NCBI GenBank assembly: GCA_000469685.2
Contig: LS997565.1
Span: forward strand, 37,413,819-37,477,818
DNA length: 64,000 nucleotides
Direction of reading: 5' to 3'
Source of the DNA: Haemonchus contortus
Lineage: Eukaryota > Nematoda > Chromadorea > Rhabditida > Trichostrongylidae
The translations under genes were made by a program, and so were the position numbers. Below the pieces are notes generated by a model that saw only the letters and a program-made list of their open reading frames with translations, had not been told where the DNA came from and did not search any database. Below are positions 24,101 to 35,100 of this stretch, one piece after another; the first letter of the stretch is position 1; each line of letters starts with the position of its first letter.

Positions 24101-24919
24101 TTCAAGCACCACAAAAAGCGAAAGAGCAAGGCCCTTCCGAGTGGTTAAGCATACAATCATGAAAACGGAAAGAGTGGCGCGAGAAACGAACTTGAACATC
24201 CAGCTTTGAACTCGATAACTCGTGCACCAGTTATTCCATCCATGATGTCACTGGCGGTTTCAGTTTTGAACAACGAAAAAAGTAGCGGATCCTCCTGAAA
24301 AAGAACTGTAATTAACTGGTAGAGAGAAGATAATCTCTTTCATCGTGATTATGACGTTTTTGTACAATCACTCTTTCAGCATGTGAGTTGGAAATCCTTG
24401 TTCTTTTAGCTATCTTCAGGATAGTAGTGAGTTGGATTCAAAAAGATGTAAAACGCAGAAAAGCAACGGCTTAGATAGCGCCAAAAGCGGGATATCTTCG
24501 AACTGATCATCTTCCGCATTACTTTTGAAATAAACTATGCATTGGATAAGATGAATGGAACAATTATCATCGACACATTGACTTTATGGTCCCATTTCCC
24601 CAAGTTCAAAGCGGCATTTGGAGTGAAAACTTATTATCACCACATGACACTAAGTTCTCGCTCCACGTACCCCTTGAACTCTATTCTCTTCCATTACACT
24701 TCACAACATCCTTCCCAGTAACGTCTAAGTCAGAGGTCCACTACTGAAGCTGAAGCGACCCTGAGAACAAAAGAATAGAAGAGAGCATAAGAAAAAATGA
24801 ACATCAAAGTTATAGCACAAACAACGTACCTTACGCTTTTTAGTTTCCATGATAAGAGCCGCATGAGGATCCGCTGACCTTTTGCGGCGTACGCGAATAA
24901 TTGGCATAATATCTGCCAT
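21140..24919 (-). CDS. SLC7A6OS/Iwr1-type RNA polymerase II nuclear import factor
   Basis: Minus-strand exons: 24919-24830 (MADIMPIIRVRRKRSADPHA..), about 24294-24204 (EDPLLFSLFKTETA), 24080-24004, 23698 to about 23590 (ending NSDIE or nearby), about 23540-23305 and 21337-21140. The N-terminal RVRRKRSADP motif and the acidic DSNDENNWRNDYPEE block identify the Iwr1 family, which escorts assembled RNA polymerase II into the nucleus. The start is fixed by a TTGATTTCAG acceptor five bases before the ATG, probably a trans-splice site. Exon phases are consistent except at 23540-23600, where the junction is unclear. The last intron (21338-23304) contains a mariner. The last exon ends YGDYDIRYRED, 238 bp from the convergent LAPTM4-like stop. 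Confidence 0.85.
21700..22962 (+). mobile_element. mariner transposon copy 2, inactive
   Basis: The same terminal inverted repeats as copy 1, flanked by TA, 1,263 bp, but in the opposite orientation. It lies in the last intron of the SLC7A6OS-like gene, antisense to that gene. Confidence 0.9.
21940..22900 (+). pseudogene. mariner transposase copy 2, broken
   Basis: An open C-terminal segment at 22499-22813 has FQHDNARPHIARTTRTELTN and SDLDPSDYHLFPHLQRHLDG. There are 34 residues between the second and third Asp, the mariner D34D signature. The upstream frame (EYLVT.. ILYSNVHRRAQWIDKGA.. PKKVML) contains a damaged VTGDEKW motif, in-frame stops and a frameshift. Confidence 0.85.
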
Positions 24920-24934
24920 GATCTCTGAAATCAA

Positions 24935-26014
24935 TTATAAAATGAGCTGCAACACAGCTTCAACAACAAATACAAAACGAAAATCAGGAACAAAAAAGCA
25001 ATAAAAGAAAAACAAAAGAATACAAGTATACATCCAATTTCCTTGGAATTGATTATCCCCACGCAAAAGAAATTCTTGCTAAGTGTTGGTAAGGATCTTC
25101 ACGGTGTGGTAGTCAGGTGACCAAAGCATCAAGATGTTTTCGCTTTCAACGAGTAATGACTCACTCAGGAGTGATAAAAAAGTGCCAAATTTCGTTACAC
25201 TGTTAAATACTTTCTGCTGAGCTCATGTCTTTCATTGTTATAGGAACAGAGAATTATTTCAGAGTTTATTAGTACCCTAAATTGGGTGATTTGGTCCAAG
25301 CAGTGCAAAATGATAAACTTATAACCTATAAAGCACTTCAAACAGCCAAATAAAAACAACAAGATAACGCTAGAATATCGTACTCCTTCTTGCATTAAAA
25401 AAAACGAAAAATAACGCAATATGGTAATTAGGCTAATGTAAGCTTCAAGCAAACCGTGACGAGCGAATCAAAAGTTATAGCAATGCACAAGCACTCTCCA
25501 AATAGCCTACCAAGCCCAAACGATGATGTTCAAGCCGAAGAAGAAAGAAGAAGAATCCGAAAGCTTGTCCTTGGTCGCACGAACAAATTAGTTAGAAAAA
25601 TCCAATCGGACGTGTAATCCAAACTTTTGAAAAATGTTCCCGCGCGCTCTCATCCAAACCACAGCTGCACTGGAGCGAGCTATCTACCACTGACGTGTGT
25701 TATCGAAAAGGCTTAGTCAAACTGGTTTCTAATTCTAGTTATGGATTCTGTGACACAGTCTTGTTGTGGAATCTGTATAAACAACACAGCGAAAAGATAA
25801 ACATGATTCATAAAAGGACCGGTTTTTAGTCAATGAGTAAAGTAGGGTGATTCTCCAGGTTTCCGAACTTAACCATGATCAAATCGCACCTAGGGCGAAG
25901 CATGGGCGATGTGGCTGCAAAGAGCCGCACCAAACGACCGCCTTCCTATCTTACACGTCAACTTCGCTCTTGATAGGTAGAGTCCCGTTGAGCATGTATG
26001 GTCTTATTGTTAGT
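24935..26014. other. intergenic region upstream of the SLC7A6OS-like gene
   Basis: AT-rich with no exons recognised. It probably contains the promoter for the minus-strand gene, but no specific site can be named. Confidence 0.35.
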
Positions 26015-26262
26015 GCGAGGTCGTGCAGTGTCAAAAGGCGCACTATCACACATGCATAATCACGAGTTCGAATCTCGGGTCGATATCCGCCTAAGCCAAC
26101 CAAGTCTTCCGTTCCTCCGGGGTCGGCTAATAGGTATCAGACTTTTCTGGGTAGATAAAAGCACTGAGTTCCACATCAGCTGGCCGCCACAATTAACTAT
26201 ATAGGCCCTAAATCTGACACTACGATCCTGAACGAAAGTCCATTGCGGGGTGCTGTCCAAAG
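26015..26262 (+). repeat. tRNA-derived SINE
   Basis: Head GAGGTCGTGCAGTG, B box GAGTTCGAATCTCGGGTCG at about 26062, then GATATCCGCCTAAGCCAACC, CTCCGGGGTCGGCTAATAGG, GATAAAAGCACTGAGTTCCA and a CTGAACGAAAGTC tail. Confidence 0.8.
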
Positions 26263-26870
26263 GGCGAGAGGGAGGAACCGCTTATAACTTTATCCTCTCA
26301 ACCTTGTAGAAAGATGGGTTTTGTTGCGGGCGCTGAGACTAGGGTCTTGGTGGACCCTTTTAGAAGCACCTCGCGGTGGTTCAGTGGACTTATAGTAGTA
26401 GTGAGAGATAGACAAGAGCAATTCGAAGGATACTTATTGAGAGTACGAGCTTATTACGAGCGAAGTTATATCGAAGAGGTGGGCTTTCCCCAAGCGCCCA
26501 GGCGGTCCGCCCCCGCCAGATGAGGTCGTGAGGGGATCATCGCCTGCGGTACGCATCATCATGGTTTGGTTATGAAAGGTGGTAAGGTCTGACGATGTGT
26601 GGTCACGAAGGAGCTAGTGGTTCGCTAAGAGGCGAACATAGTGGATTACCAACACCGACTGGTAGGTAATGGAGTACCGTAGAGCAGTGGAAATCGTGTA
26701 AAAGCCATGAGAAAGTTGGCAAATGAAAGCAGCTACAGCTGTCAGGACGACCTCTTGACCATCATGACCGAGGTATCAGAAATTTTGTATGTAAATACTT
26801 TTGATTTTATCTAATCCCATTCTCATCCCGTTATTAATTACAGAAAAATTCGCCACTGGTGATTTTAGTG
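26263..26870. other. unassigned stretch
   Basis: The frame at 26314-26523 (+) is open but has no recognisable domain. Confidence 0.3.
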
Positions 26871-27031
26871 GCTGCTTTTATAGTCCGCGATTTGGCCTGC
26901 GAGCGAGAGAACAAGCGACGGACGCGGCGCTTGCCCCCTGTTTACAACTGAGTGTTGGTCGATACCGCCGGACGAGTAGTCCCCCGTCGCTCGCTCGCTC
27001 GCGCGCTCGCTAAGCGGTCTATGAAAGCAGC
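26871..27031. repeat. short foldback element related to the 15.9 kb palindrome
   Basis: Left end TGGCTGCTTTTATAGTCCGC, right end TAAGCGGTCTATGAAAGCAG. The interior is rich in GCGAGCGAG/CTCGCTCGC runs that can pair. The terminal 20 bp are nearly the same as those of the palindrome at 15858-16255, but the interior differs. Confidence 0.65.
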
Positions 27032-27318
27032 GAGTGATGAGAAGCTTAATGTAGTGAAGTAAACAACTCCAACAATAAACAATCTGCTATGATCGTGAGA
27101 CGGAAGAAATTAGATATAGAAGAGATGGAAGGAAAGTTAGAGTTAGATATTCTCCTTTAGGTTAAACCCATCCCGAACTCAATCCGACCTCTATGGATGG
27201 TTCTTCAAGTAGTACCGGAACCGATGGAGGACAATAAACAGACAAACGAAGAAAGAGTTAAACAAACAGACAGATAGACAAACAGTGAAAGCATAGGCAG
27301 TCCAAACTTGTGGTTCAT

Positions 27319-28224
27319 ATTAGGTGTGTGCATTAATTTCCGCCGCCGAATTCGAAGGGTCGTTGTGCGAACCATGTTAGAGGTTTACCTGTGAACCCTG
27401 TCATATTCTGTACGATAGGGTATTAGCTACCTACTTGAGGGCAGACAGATCAGTTTTTCCCAAAAATCCCGTTGCTCCCAGACTGATTCGTCATGGAACG
27501 TGATAAACCGTTTTCTCGGGGGGCCCTTCTCCTGCTGTTTATTTTCGAGGAAACTTTCATTGAAGCCCATCCGATGCTTTTTGGTACTTATGGAGGACAA
27601 GCTCTATCTGAATAAACCTCCTGAGATGGTTTCTCTTTACTCGAGAGGCAAGGAAAGCGGAAAACAAAAAGTAATGCTGTGCGTGCATTTGGTGGTGGGA
27701 TCAAAACGGTATTGTGAACTATGAGCTGCTGAGCCCGAACGAAACTGTTACTACTGATTGCTACGGACACCAACTTGACAGTTTGTAGGATGCTCTCATC
27801 TAAAAGCGGCCGTTATTCGCAAGAAAGTATCAGGAGGTGCTGTTCCACCACGAACATGCCAGACCCCATGTTGCGAAGAAGGTCCTTATAAAAAATTGCA
27901 GTTGTTGGATGGGATCAGTTTGTTCAGCCCGCATACTCTACGGGGCCTGCTCATTCTGATGACCACCTACTCCGATCCATGCAAGTCAGTTTAGCAGATA
28001 CATGCTTCCGGAATGCCGAGGAAGTGCGAAAATAGGTGGATGACTGGATTACCTCAAAAGTTGAAGGCCTTATTAGACCCGGAGTCAACAAGATACCAGA
28101 AAGATGGCAAGAAGTTGTAGCTAACGATTTACAATACATTGGTTAATATACCTTTAGTCTTAATTTTGTAATAAGTATGTTTTTGCACGCGAAAAACGGC
28201 GGAAATTAATGCACACACCTAATA
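27319..28224 (+). mobile_element. mariner-like element 3, internally deleted
   Basis: Terminal inverted repeats TTAGGTGTGTGCATTAATTT CCGCCG are identical at both ends and flanked by TA. At about 0.9 kb it is shorter than a full mariner, consistent with loss of the N-terminal part of the transposase. Confidence 0.85.
27480..28146 (+). pseudogene. mariner-like transposase remnant
   Basis: Fragments in changing frames read KVMLCV, GIVNYELLSPNETVT, then VLFHHEHARPHVAKKV, where the catalytic HHDNARPH has become HHEHARPH. A longer C-terminal stretch follows (SLADTCFRNAEEVRK, DDWITSKVEGLIRPGVNKIP, ERWQEVVANDLQYIG). The C-terminal RWQEVV.N...Y motif is typical of mariner. It is unrelated in sequence to mariner copies 1 and 2. 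Confidence 0.75.
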
Positions 28225-28900
28225 TATATTAGTGATGCTGATCGTTTTGATCCATTCTAGACTGCAGACTCGAAGAATGCAAAACGCCAAAATGATATCC
28301 AATAAAGTTTGAATAGAAATCTCGTGAGCGTTCAAGACATGAACCCCATAGACATAGACACTCAAGCTACAGACATGCCGAGGTCTATGGAAGTCTGTAC
28401 GTGGAGGTTAGAAAAGTAGGAGGTGTGGTACGGGCACGAACAGAAGCTTTCCATGAGGGAAGCAGGTGTAAGATAATACACATCGTAGTCGTTTTGCTAG
28501 AACTAGGTTGCTTTAGTTAACGACCTCAGTTTCTTTCGTCATCGGCTATCGTTTTCTTGCTTTTCTTTCCCTATGTAATTGTATGAGCCACTCAGTCTTC
28601 CCCAAGAGACTTTCTAATGAGGACGAGATTCAGCTAGTGTGACTGGTTCAACAGCCTGTTCTAATAATAATAATGTAGTCTGATGTCTACGAGTATCAGC
28701 TTCTTCTTTTTGTGTTCGTATTCTGCCTTACTCTTGAACACGTCTCATGCAGCAGACTTGCAGTGTATGGAGCCGATGCTATGGCAGTCGGGAATGAGCG
28801 AAAAGGAAGGGGGAAAGAGTTGTTGATGATAAATTGCTAATTCTTCCCTCGAGTTTGATCAAAAGAACTATAGCCACTAGAGAGGGAGAGGTCAGCCAGG
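28225..28900. other. unassigned stretch
   Basis: No exons or repeats recognised apart from short AATAAT runs near 28660. Confidence 0.3.
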
Positions 28901-28906
28901 GAGAGT

Positions 28907-28943
28907 GTATTAAATGTGTCGTCGTTGACGACACGTTTAATAC
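28907..28943. repeat. tight inverted repeat (17 bp arms, 3 nt loop)
   Basis: GTATTAAATGTGTCGTC is followed by GTT and then GACGACACGTTTAATAC; the arms differ at one position (a G:T pair in RNA). No T-run or coding context explains it. Confidence 0.7.
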
Positions 28944-28984
28944 ATAATTACACAACATAATAGAATACAAGGCTGAGATCTTGG

Positions 28985-29150
28985 AGGAAATGTCCATGGT
29001 GTCCAGGGCTTCGCTCCCAGAGAGGAAGAAAGCCTTGGGCTGCCATCTTCAGTGGCGAGCCTCCGTCGACTCCTCGTTGACGTTCTCCTCGATCGCCGCT
29101 CCGCCCTGAAATTCCATGATGTATCATCTTGCAACATCATCAGCTCATAG
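28985..29150 (-). repeat. direct repeat unit, copy 1
   Basis: About 165 bp, similar to 29735-29915: CAGAGAGGAAGAAAG.C..GG, GCGAGCCTCCGTCGACTCCT, GTTGACGTTCTCCT, CCGCCCTGAAATTCCATGAT and TTGCAACATCATC.GCTCA all recur in order. On the minus strand both copies read FQGG..EENVNEES-like frames with stops. Confidence 0.7.
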
Positions 29151-29289
29151 TCGCGCATGCACGGCGCGGCTCACACCACCCTCCTTTGCCCAAACTCCGA
29201 CCCGTACTTCAAGAATGTACATCAAAAAAAAAGAAAAAGTAAGTTTCTCGCCGGAAGTGAGAGGGAGCGCTGTAGGTATTGGGGTAGCT

Positions 29290-29500
29290 CATCTACTGGA
29301 ACAAACGCTCCAATGGAATCTGCCCATTGCAAGAGGGTGTTCCATGTGGAACCTTCCTTGATGATTCGGAATAGCCAAATATGATCTGACCATACCTGCA
29401 GCGAGAGACAGCTACGTTGAGGCGGCGGTAATCGTTGAGGAACTCGGCTGTCGCCGGAGAGGAATCAGTTTTCGTAGTAAGCAAAGTGACCACCTCTTTG
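29290..29500 (-). pseudogene. superfamily 1 (UPF1/SEN1-like) helicase C-terminal fragment
   Basis: The minus-strand frame reads AEFLNDYRRLNVAVSRCRYG followed by QIIFG. The RRLNVAVSRCR block is helicase motif VI of UPF1-like SF1B helicases (AAA_12 type), where an Arg contacts ATP. No other helicase motifs are visible in the window and the frame closes soon after, so this is a displaced fragment or one exon of a gene whose remainder I cannot see. It lies between two direct repeats. Confidence 0.5.
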
Positions 29501-29734
29501 GTAGACCAATGGTCTCTACTCTACACGTGCAATCGTTTATTACGACGTGTAAAGTAACCGACAATAATATACAAATCTGCAAGCTTATATACGCATAGAT
29601 ATGGGCGGTGCCCAGATACCATATCGTTGATTTACATTACGAGTACGATTAAGGTATGGGATAAAAAGGCGCACCGCGCCAATAGCAATGCTTCGGTTAC
29701 CTACTTGATAGCACACTGATGACACCGACAGGTC

Positions 29735-29915
29735 ATGCTTCCGGTATCGTCTCAAGAGTTGCTTCCTCTCCAGAGCTTTGCCTTCCAGAGAGAAAGAAAG
29801 GGCTGGGTTGCCTCCTCGGTGGCCAGCCTCCATCGACTCCTTGTTGACGTTCTCCTTGGTCGTGTCTCCGCCCTGAAATTCCATGATGAATTATTTTGCA
29901 ACATCATCGGCTCAC
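29735..29915 (-). repeat. direct repeat unit, copy 2
   Basis: Partner of 28985-29150, in the same orientation and about 750 bp away, clearly diverged from it. The minus-strand frame reads MEFQGGDTTKENVNKESMEA before losing similarity. Confidence 0.7.
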
Positions 29916-30169
29916 AGGGTAAAGGAACCACGGGAACCACCAGAACGAGCAGTTCTTGGAGACGAATTCATATTGTGGAAGTCGTGTGCGATCATGGAAA
30001 GAAGAACGTAGATAAGTAAAAAGTAACAAATTGAAATCAGTGGAACCTGTTAAACAATAAGAAAAACATAACAAAATGTTAAATAGTCAAAATAAATCCG
30101 AAGTGAAAACTGGCTCGTTTTGCTTATTCTTGAGATGGACCACCGTCTCTGCCTTTCCTTGAGTCTTAA

Positions 30170-30445
30170 CAGTGGTGATGCAGTGACAAGGGGCGCGCTA
30201 TCCCACACGCATGCTCACGGGTTCGAATCCCGGGTCGATATCTGTTCAGGCCAACAGAGCCTTCCATCCCTTTGGGGTCGGTTAATCGGCAACAGACTTG
30301 CCTGGGAGGATAAAAGCACTGATTCGTGCATCGACTGACCACCGCAAGTCATTGTATCGGCCACATACACGCTCATTACGCCACAACGATTCTGAATGGA
30401 AGTCGACTGCGGGGCGCATCCTCCACACGGGATTAATCAACGCCC
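30170..30445 (+). repeat. tRNA-derived SINE
   Basis: Head GTGGTGATGCAGTGACAAGG, intact B box GGTTCGAATCCCGGGTCGAT at about 30220, GGGGTCGGTTAATCGGCAAC, CTGGGAGGATAAAAGCACTG, CCACCGCAAGTCATTGTATC and TTCTGAATGGAAGTCGACTG. It is a full-length, fairly young copy. Confidence 0.85.
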
Positions 30446-31420
30446 AAAGATCTCATTCTTACTTCACAGAGCTTTTTCCGAGGTCTAGTACCCCGCCCAC
30501 TCTGGTGCTCCTCCTCTCCATAGGCTTAGGCGATAAAAGTCTATTCCCGTGGGTTCGAACCCTTTCTTAGCAACACTACAAGGCCGATACTACACCGTCC
30601 TTTGCGATTGCTTTCGCACTTAGCCTACTCTTGTCCAAGATTTTTGAAGGCTTCTTCCAGAGTCCTAGCTGCCTCTTTGAAGGGTTCTCTTTTGGATGAA
30701 TCTCACATTTTGAATTGCACTTCAGTCGGTAACCAGGAGTAAGAATTACGCGCTCCAAGGTTGAAACCGCGTTGAGACCGCGTGCTTGCGACGAAAGCTT
30801 TTTTACTAGCATGCTTTTGCTGAGCTATGGCAAAGACTTCTTCTCCTGCATCAGCATTTTCATCTTACAATCTTTAAAATGGTTCTTATTATGCAAATGA
30901 AATACAAAAGGTTTACCGGTAGTTACCGGGCCGCAAATTACTTGTTAGGATGTAACCATCTTCACGCAACTAGAATTGTGAATAGATATGGTGTTACGTG
31001 ATTTTGCGTAAATGATGACAGTGCTTTGTAATTCTTCTTTACTAGGTACACATAAGTGTGCGAAGGTTCGTCTTGGTAATGCAGACGTTTATATGAGCGG
31101 GTACGGGGAAATTTTTACTTCATGGGAGGTTCGGAGCTTGCGTCAACAGTTTTGTAGCGTGATATACGAAGATGTCGTGTTTTGATTGGCTCGTAGGCAC
31201 AGCTGGTGTTCAGGCGAGGAGTGAACAGATCGTGCAGGAGAATAAAATACCCTGAGACATCATCCCAAGCGTGCTCAGTGATCAAAAGGTTTTTTTTTCT
31301 GCCTCATCAGTGTTTCGCTAGTGAAAGTCTGCCAGATTGGCACGTCTTTTTTTCGGCGTATCTGAGCTTTAAGCCTGATCTGTCTTTTCACTCCAGCTAT
31401 AGCACTTCTCCAACTCTAAC
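30446..31420. promoter_or_regulatory. upstream region of the NDUFV3-like/ric-8 gene pair
   Basis: No exons recognised. Because the next two genes lie close together on the plus strand, this approx. 1 kb is the likely promoter region for both. No individual promoter element can be named from sequence alone. Confidence 0.35.
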
Positions 31421-31435
31421 TTCACATTTTCAGGT
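31421..31435 (+). promoter_or_regulatory. candidate SL1 trans-splice acceptor
   Basis: CACATTTTCAG ends two bases before the ATG of the NDUFV3-like gene. A strong nematode 3' splice site so close to the start, with no upstream exon in evidence, suggests spliced-leader addition. Confidence 0.55.
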
Positions 31436-31970
31436 ATGAACCGGCTGAGCGTCATTAGGTACGTCTCTCGTGGGCTTGCGTCGGCCGCTCCTCAAACGAG
31501 TACTGGAATAGAGCATGCAGATGCATTTGCGAAAAGGGGTGGTAAGTTTATCTGGCCTGATCACCATCGTGTTTGCCGTACTTTGGATGGCATTCCTTTT
31601 TCAGGAAAAAAACCGAACTGGAATTTGTACAAAGTGCCTGAGTATCTGAACATGAACAAGTACTCTTTTTATGAAACGGAGGTATTGTATTCGTTTTGCT
31701 TACTTAGAGATTTGTTCGGTTATAGCCCCATTCTTCCTTTGCGGCTTGTGTTACATTTGGCAGCAGATGAGATACAATCACTTTGCTGTTATTTGCGAAC
31801 TCCTTTTCATCGTTGACCCGCAATTTTGCAATGATTGAAGCTGAGGTAAGATAATTATTTAACTTTTTCAGGTGACAATGTCAAAAAACCGTCTCAAGCA
31901 GCCGTCGAATAAAAAACCAGATGTTATGCCGCAAGTGAAGATTCAGCCGCAAGCGAAGACTCAGAAATAA
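31436..31970 (+). CDS. NDUFV3-like (complex I 9 kDa flavoprotein subunit) mitochondrial protein
   Basis: Three exons: 31436-31541, 31605-31681 and 31872-31970. The introns have GTAAGT..TTTTTCAG and GTATTG..TTTTCAG ends and phases 1 and 0. The product is about 94 residues. Residues 1-20 (MNRLSVIRYVSRGLASAAPQ) are a typical mitochondrial presequence. The middle NWNLYKVPEYLNMNKYSFYE and the following LK.P resemble the short conserved NDUFV3 core (Y.NLQHH.Y..YTF.D......R.PQPS), where a tyrosine/proline-rich helix packs on the NADH-dehydrogenase arm. The Lys/Gln-rich C-terminus is nematode-specific. Reading the first intron as coding also stays open, but its splice sites are strong. The family call is moderate because the conserved core is short. 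Confidence 0.6.
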
Positions 31971-32181
31971 GATGCTTAGCATTTGTAGATTTAGCTTATG
32001 GTGAATGAATAGATTCTAAATTTTGTGTTGGTTTTTCTGATTTATGCTTGTATGCGTGCAATATTTTCTTTTTTTTTTCTGAATGTAACTATCGTGTTCA
32101 AATAATCGCAAGGATTACCAAGCAATCTCGTTTGTTCGGTATTTTGATACTTGTCATAATCGCACTTTCAACTTTATTCAG
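31971..32181 (+). promoter_or_regulatory. operon-like intercistronic spacer with U-rich tract and SL2-type acceptor
   Basis: The 211 bp between the NDUFV3-like stop and the ric-8 ATG contain a T-rich tract at 32064-32081. They end in ACTTTATTCAG immediately before the ATG. A U-rich element roughly 100 nt upstream of the acceptor is the known hallmark of SL2 trans-splicing between genes of a nematode operon. Confidence 0.5.
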
Positions 32182-35100
32182 ATGAATTCTACTATAGTTG
32201 AACAGTTGCGTTCACTTTTGACGCTATCTGAGGAAGAAGCGTGCCGGCAATTGCAAACTTTGAATGCCGGTTTTGGTGCTCAAACGGAGTTTCAATTTGT
32301 TGACGCAAGCATGCGACAGGTGATCATTTTCTTGAACTGCACTTAAACTTTTTTGATTCGAAAATTCATATATATTGTATGTGGTTTGAAAAGTGCGTTC
32401 AGGTTCGATTAGACACTTTTACTGTTTTTATTTTCGCGATAGAACCATTTCCTTTTCGCAGTTGTTGTGATTTGAGAGCAAGTAAGAGGAAATGTTTTCT
32501 TTTTCCTTCTACATTTTTCTCGTGGCTATCGAGTAGAGTAGTCTATGTGAAAAGTTGCAACCTGCGGTGATATCCGCTATCTCATGTTCCACGGTACTTC
32601 GCTTTGTTTTTCTTTTTTCTTTCCTGAATAGAGCGCTGTAGCTTCCAAGCGTCTCATTTGAGCTGCGATGAGACCCCGATCAAAGGTGGGAAACCCAGGA
32701 ACTAATCATAACGTCCCGAAATATAGTTTGGTCAGAGGTTAGAGGGTAGGATAAGGTTTAGACTGTTGATGAATAGGATTCTTGTCGCTGATTGTAAGGA
32801 GTAAGCCCAAACGAGCGTGATTGGCATGTATCTCTGCAACGCTTTAACGGCCGTTGCCAGTCTCTACAATGACCTCAAACCATCAGCCTGCAAGTCATTG
32901 GTTTGCTTTCCTGGTCAAACCTAGTACCAACCATGGTCAAACCTGAATGTATGCGAACGGGCCTTGGTCCCTACCCTTCATATGAACGTGAGTAAGTATA
33001 ACAGAAAATTCTGACGGGCTAGAGATAGAGATAGATATTTGTGCATGGAAGAACTCTGTGAGTCATTAACTGATCTGCTAATACCATAAACGTGTTCGCA
33101 GCGTCATTTGGTGGCCCTTTTGAAGATCTGACTGAAACGAGCACCAGCTGGGTTGATAAGGAAAAATTTTTTCGGAGTGAAATGAGCAATCCCCTTCTCT
33201 CTAACATATTACGTTCGCGCTCAGTTGTTGCATGGCTTTGATTGAGACTTGCTTGGCAGAATGTATCATCTTTCGGCTAAAATAAATTCCCAGGAATGAG
33301 GTTGCACTAAATGAGGTCATTATGAGGTCTTCTGTTCATCTGCCCTACCATTCTCTATACGGGCTTGTTGGATTCAAAGAGCTGATCAATACTTTGTTAT
33401 TCATTCATGTGAAGGCAGACTTCTTCCAAATAGGGATTTTGTGAGGCGTTCGATCTTTTTCTAGGAGTTTTAGTAAGCATTTTCAAGGGTATCGCTAAGA
33501 TGATTGAGAGCTCAAGCGATAAACCGTCTTTACGAGCACCTTTACTGGAGCTGATCAGAATACTCGGTCAGTTTTTCATTGTTCCAGTACTATATACTTA
33601 AAGTACTATATCATTCTCTGTTTAGCTCGTGATAAACGGCAATTAGATGTGCTGCTAACAGAGAAAGTCCGGCACTTTATAATTTGTGCAAGTGGGCATT
33701 CGGAAGAGAAATCAGAAGATCTACAAGGTGAGCCTTTCATTTCAATTTTTTCTCATATTTTATTTTTATCAGCATATATTTTCTGAAAAACCATCGGCAT
33801 ATACCAGTGCAAATGGTTTTTCGGGAAAATTCATTCCTTCAGTATGCTCCTTTTTCCAGTTGTCACTGAAGCGGATAAATGCTTAGTAAACACACTCTTC
33901 AATTCTAGTGCTATGCGGCAGACATTTGAGTGAGTGCGACTTTTTAAACTCTCTTTATCAATGACCAAGATTCCTGGCACTTCTCCAGCTTTCCCTTTTG
34001 GATAATTTGATTTCACTGTAAGAATGAGTGTTCGCGCATGAACCAGTTGCCACATACAACTATTGACCATACACGAACTTTAGGGCTGAAGCAGTTCCAT
34101 TCCTTCTTGAACGAATTTCGTCGTTCACGAATGCTGATTACTCTGGTCGGTACGAATGGATCAATAGTGTACCTGAAGATGCACGAGATTCTCTCTGGCT
34201 TTTCGATTTACGGATTGCTTTCTTGATATCTGCACATTCGGCAGCGATACAGGTAGATTTTTAGGAATTTGTAGATACTGCCCGTGCCAATTTATTCTGA
34301 GTTATTGTTTTTAGTCGAATTGGGGTAGCTCTGCTTCTGCCCTCAAAACATTCCTCGATGTGATCCGTCAATATATAGCTGCTGCGGACGAACTTGAAGA
34401 ATGCATACCAGAGGAGGCTACAAAGCGTTTGAGTGTTTTATCCGAGCGTGCTGGAGAAGCTGCCAAAGTCATTTTTAATATTACATATAAACGGCCCGAT
34501 CAACTCAGCGAGGTTGGTCCCTCTGTGTTTACTTATTTAGTTAGCGACTTTGCTTTTTCTTTCCATTTGTTTTCACAATTTTTTTTTTGAAATTATCTTG
34601 CGAGGGGCCGTTTCCTGGTAAAGTAACTAGTTCAGCAACTCACCAACGAAATTACCGAGATAGTGTGTAAGCTGATGAAAAGCAAGCACTCCCAACCTGC
34701 TCTGGAACAGCATGCTGTGAATCTCTTGTCGACATTGAAGCTCAACATAAGCATGCTCTGCCCTAAAGTGAGTTCGTTGCTTAGCTATCTTAATGAGGTT
34801 TTCGATAGTTTCGAAAAAGTGGAACTGTCGATCCAGTTCTATATCCCTTATATGAGAAATATTCATTGAAAGTCTGCATTTGTAAGTGGTTCATGGAGTT
34901 ATCATGGTACAGTTTCACACACGCAGCTCTTATTGAATTTTCTCTTTTCTACTTTGAAATTTAGATCATGTTTAACCTTTTACCATAAAGAAAAAGTCGA
35001 GTCGTGTTGTAGTGGGTGAGAACTTGTTTAGTAGCAGTTCTTCTTTTAAAAAATAAAAGCCAGGCGACATATGAAATAAGAGCGATCAAATTTCGATACC

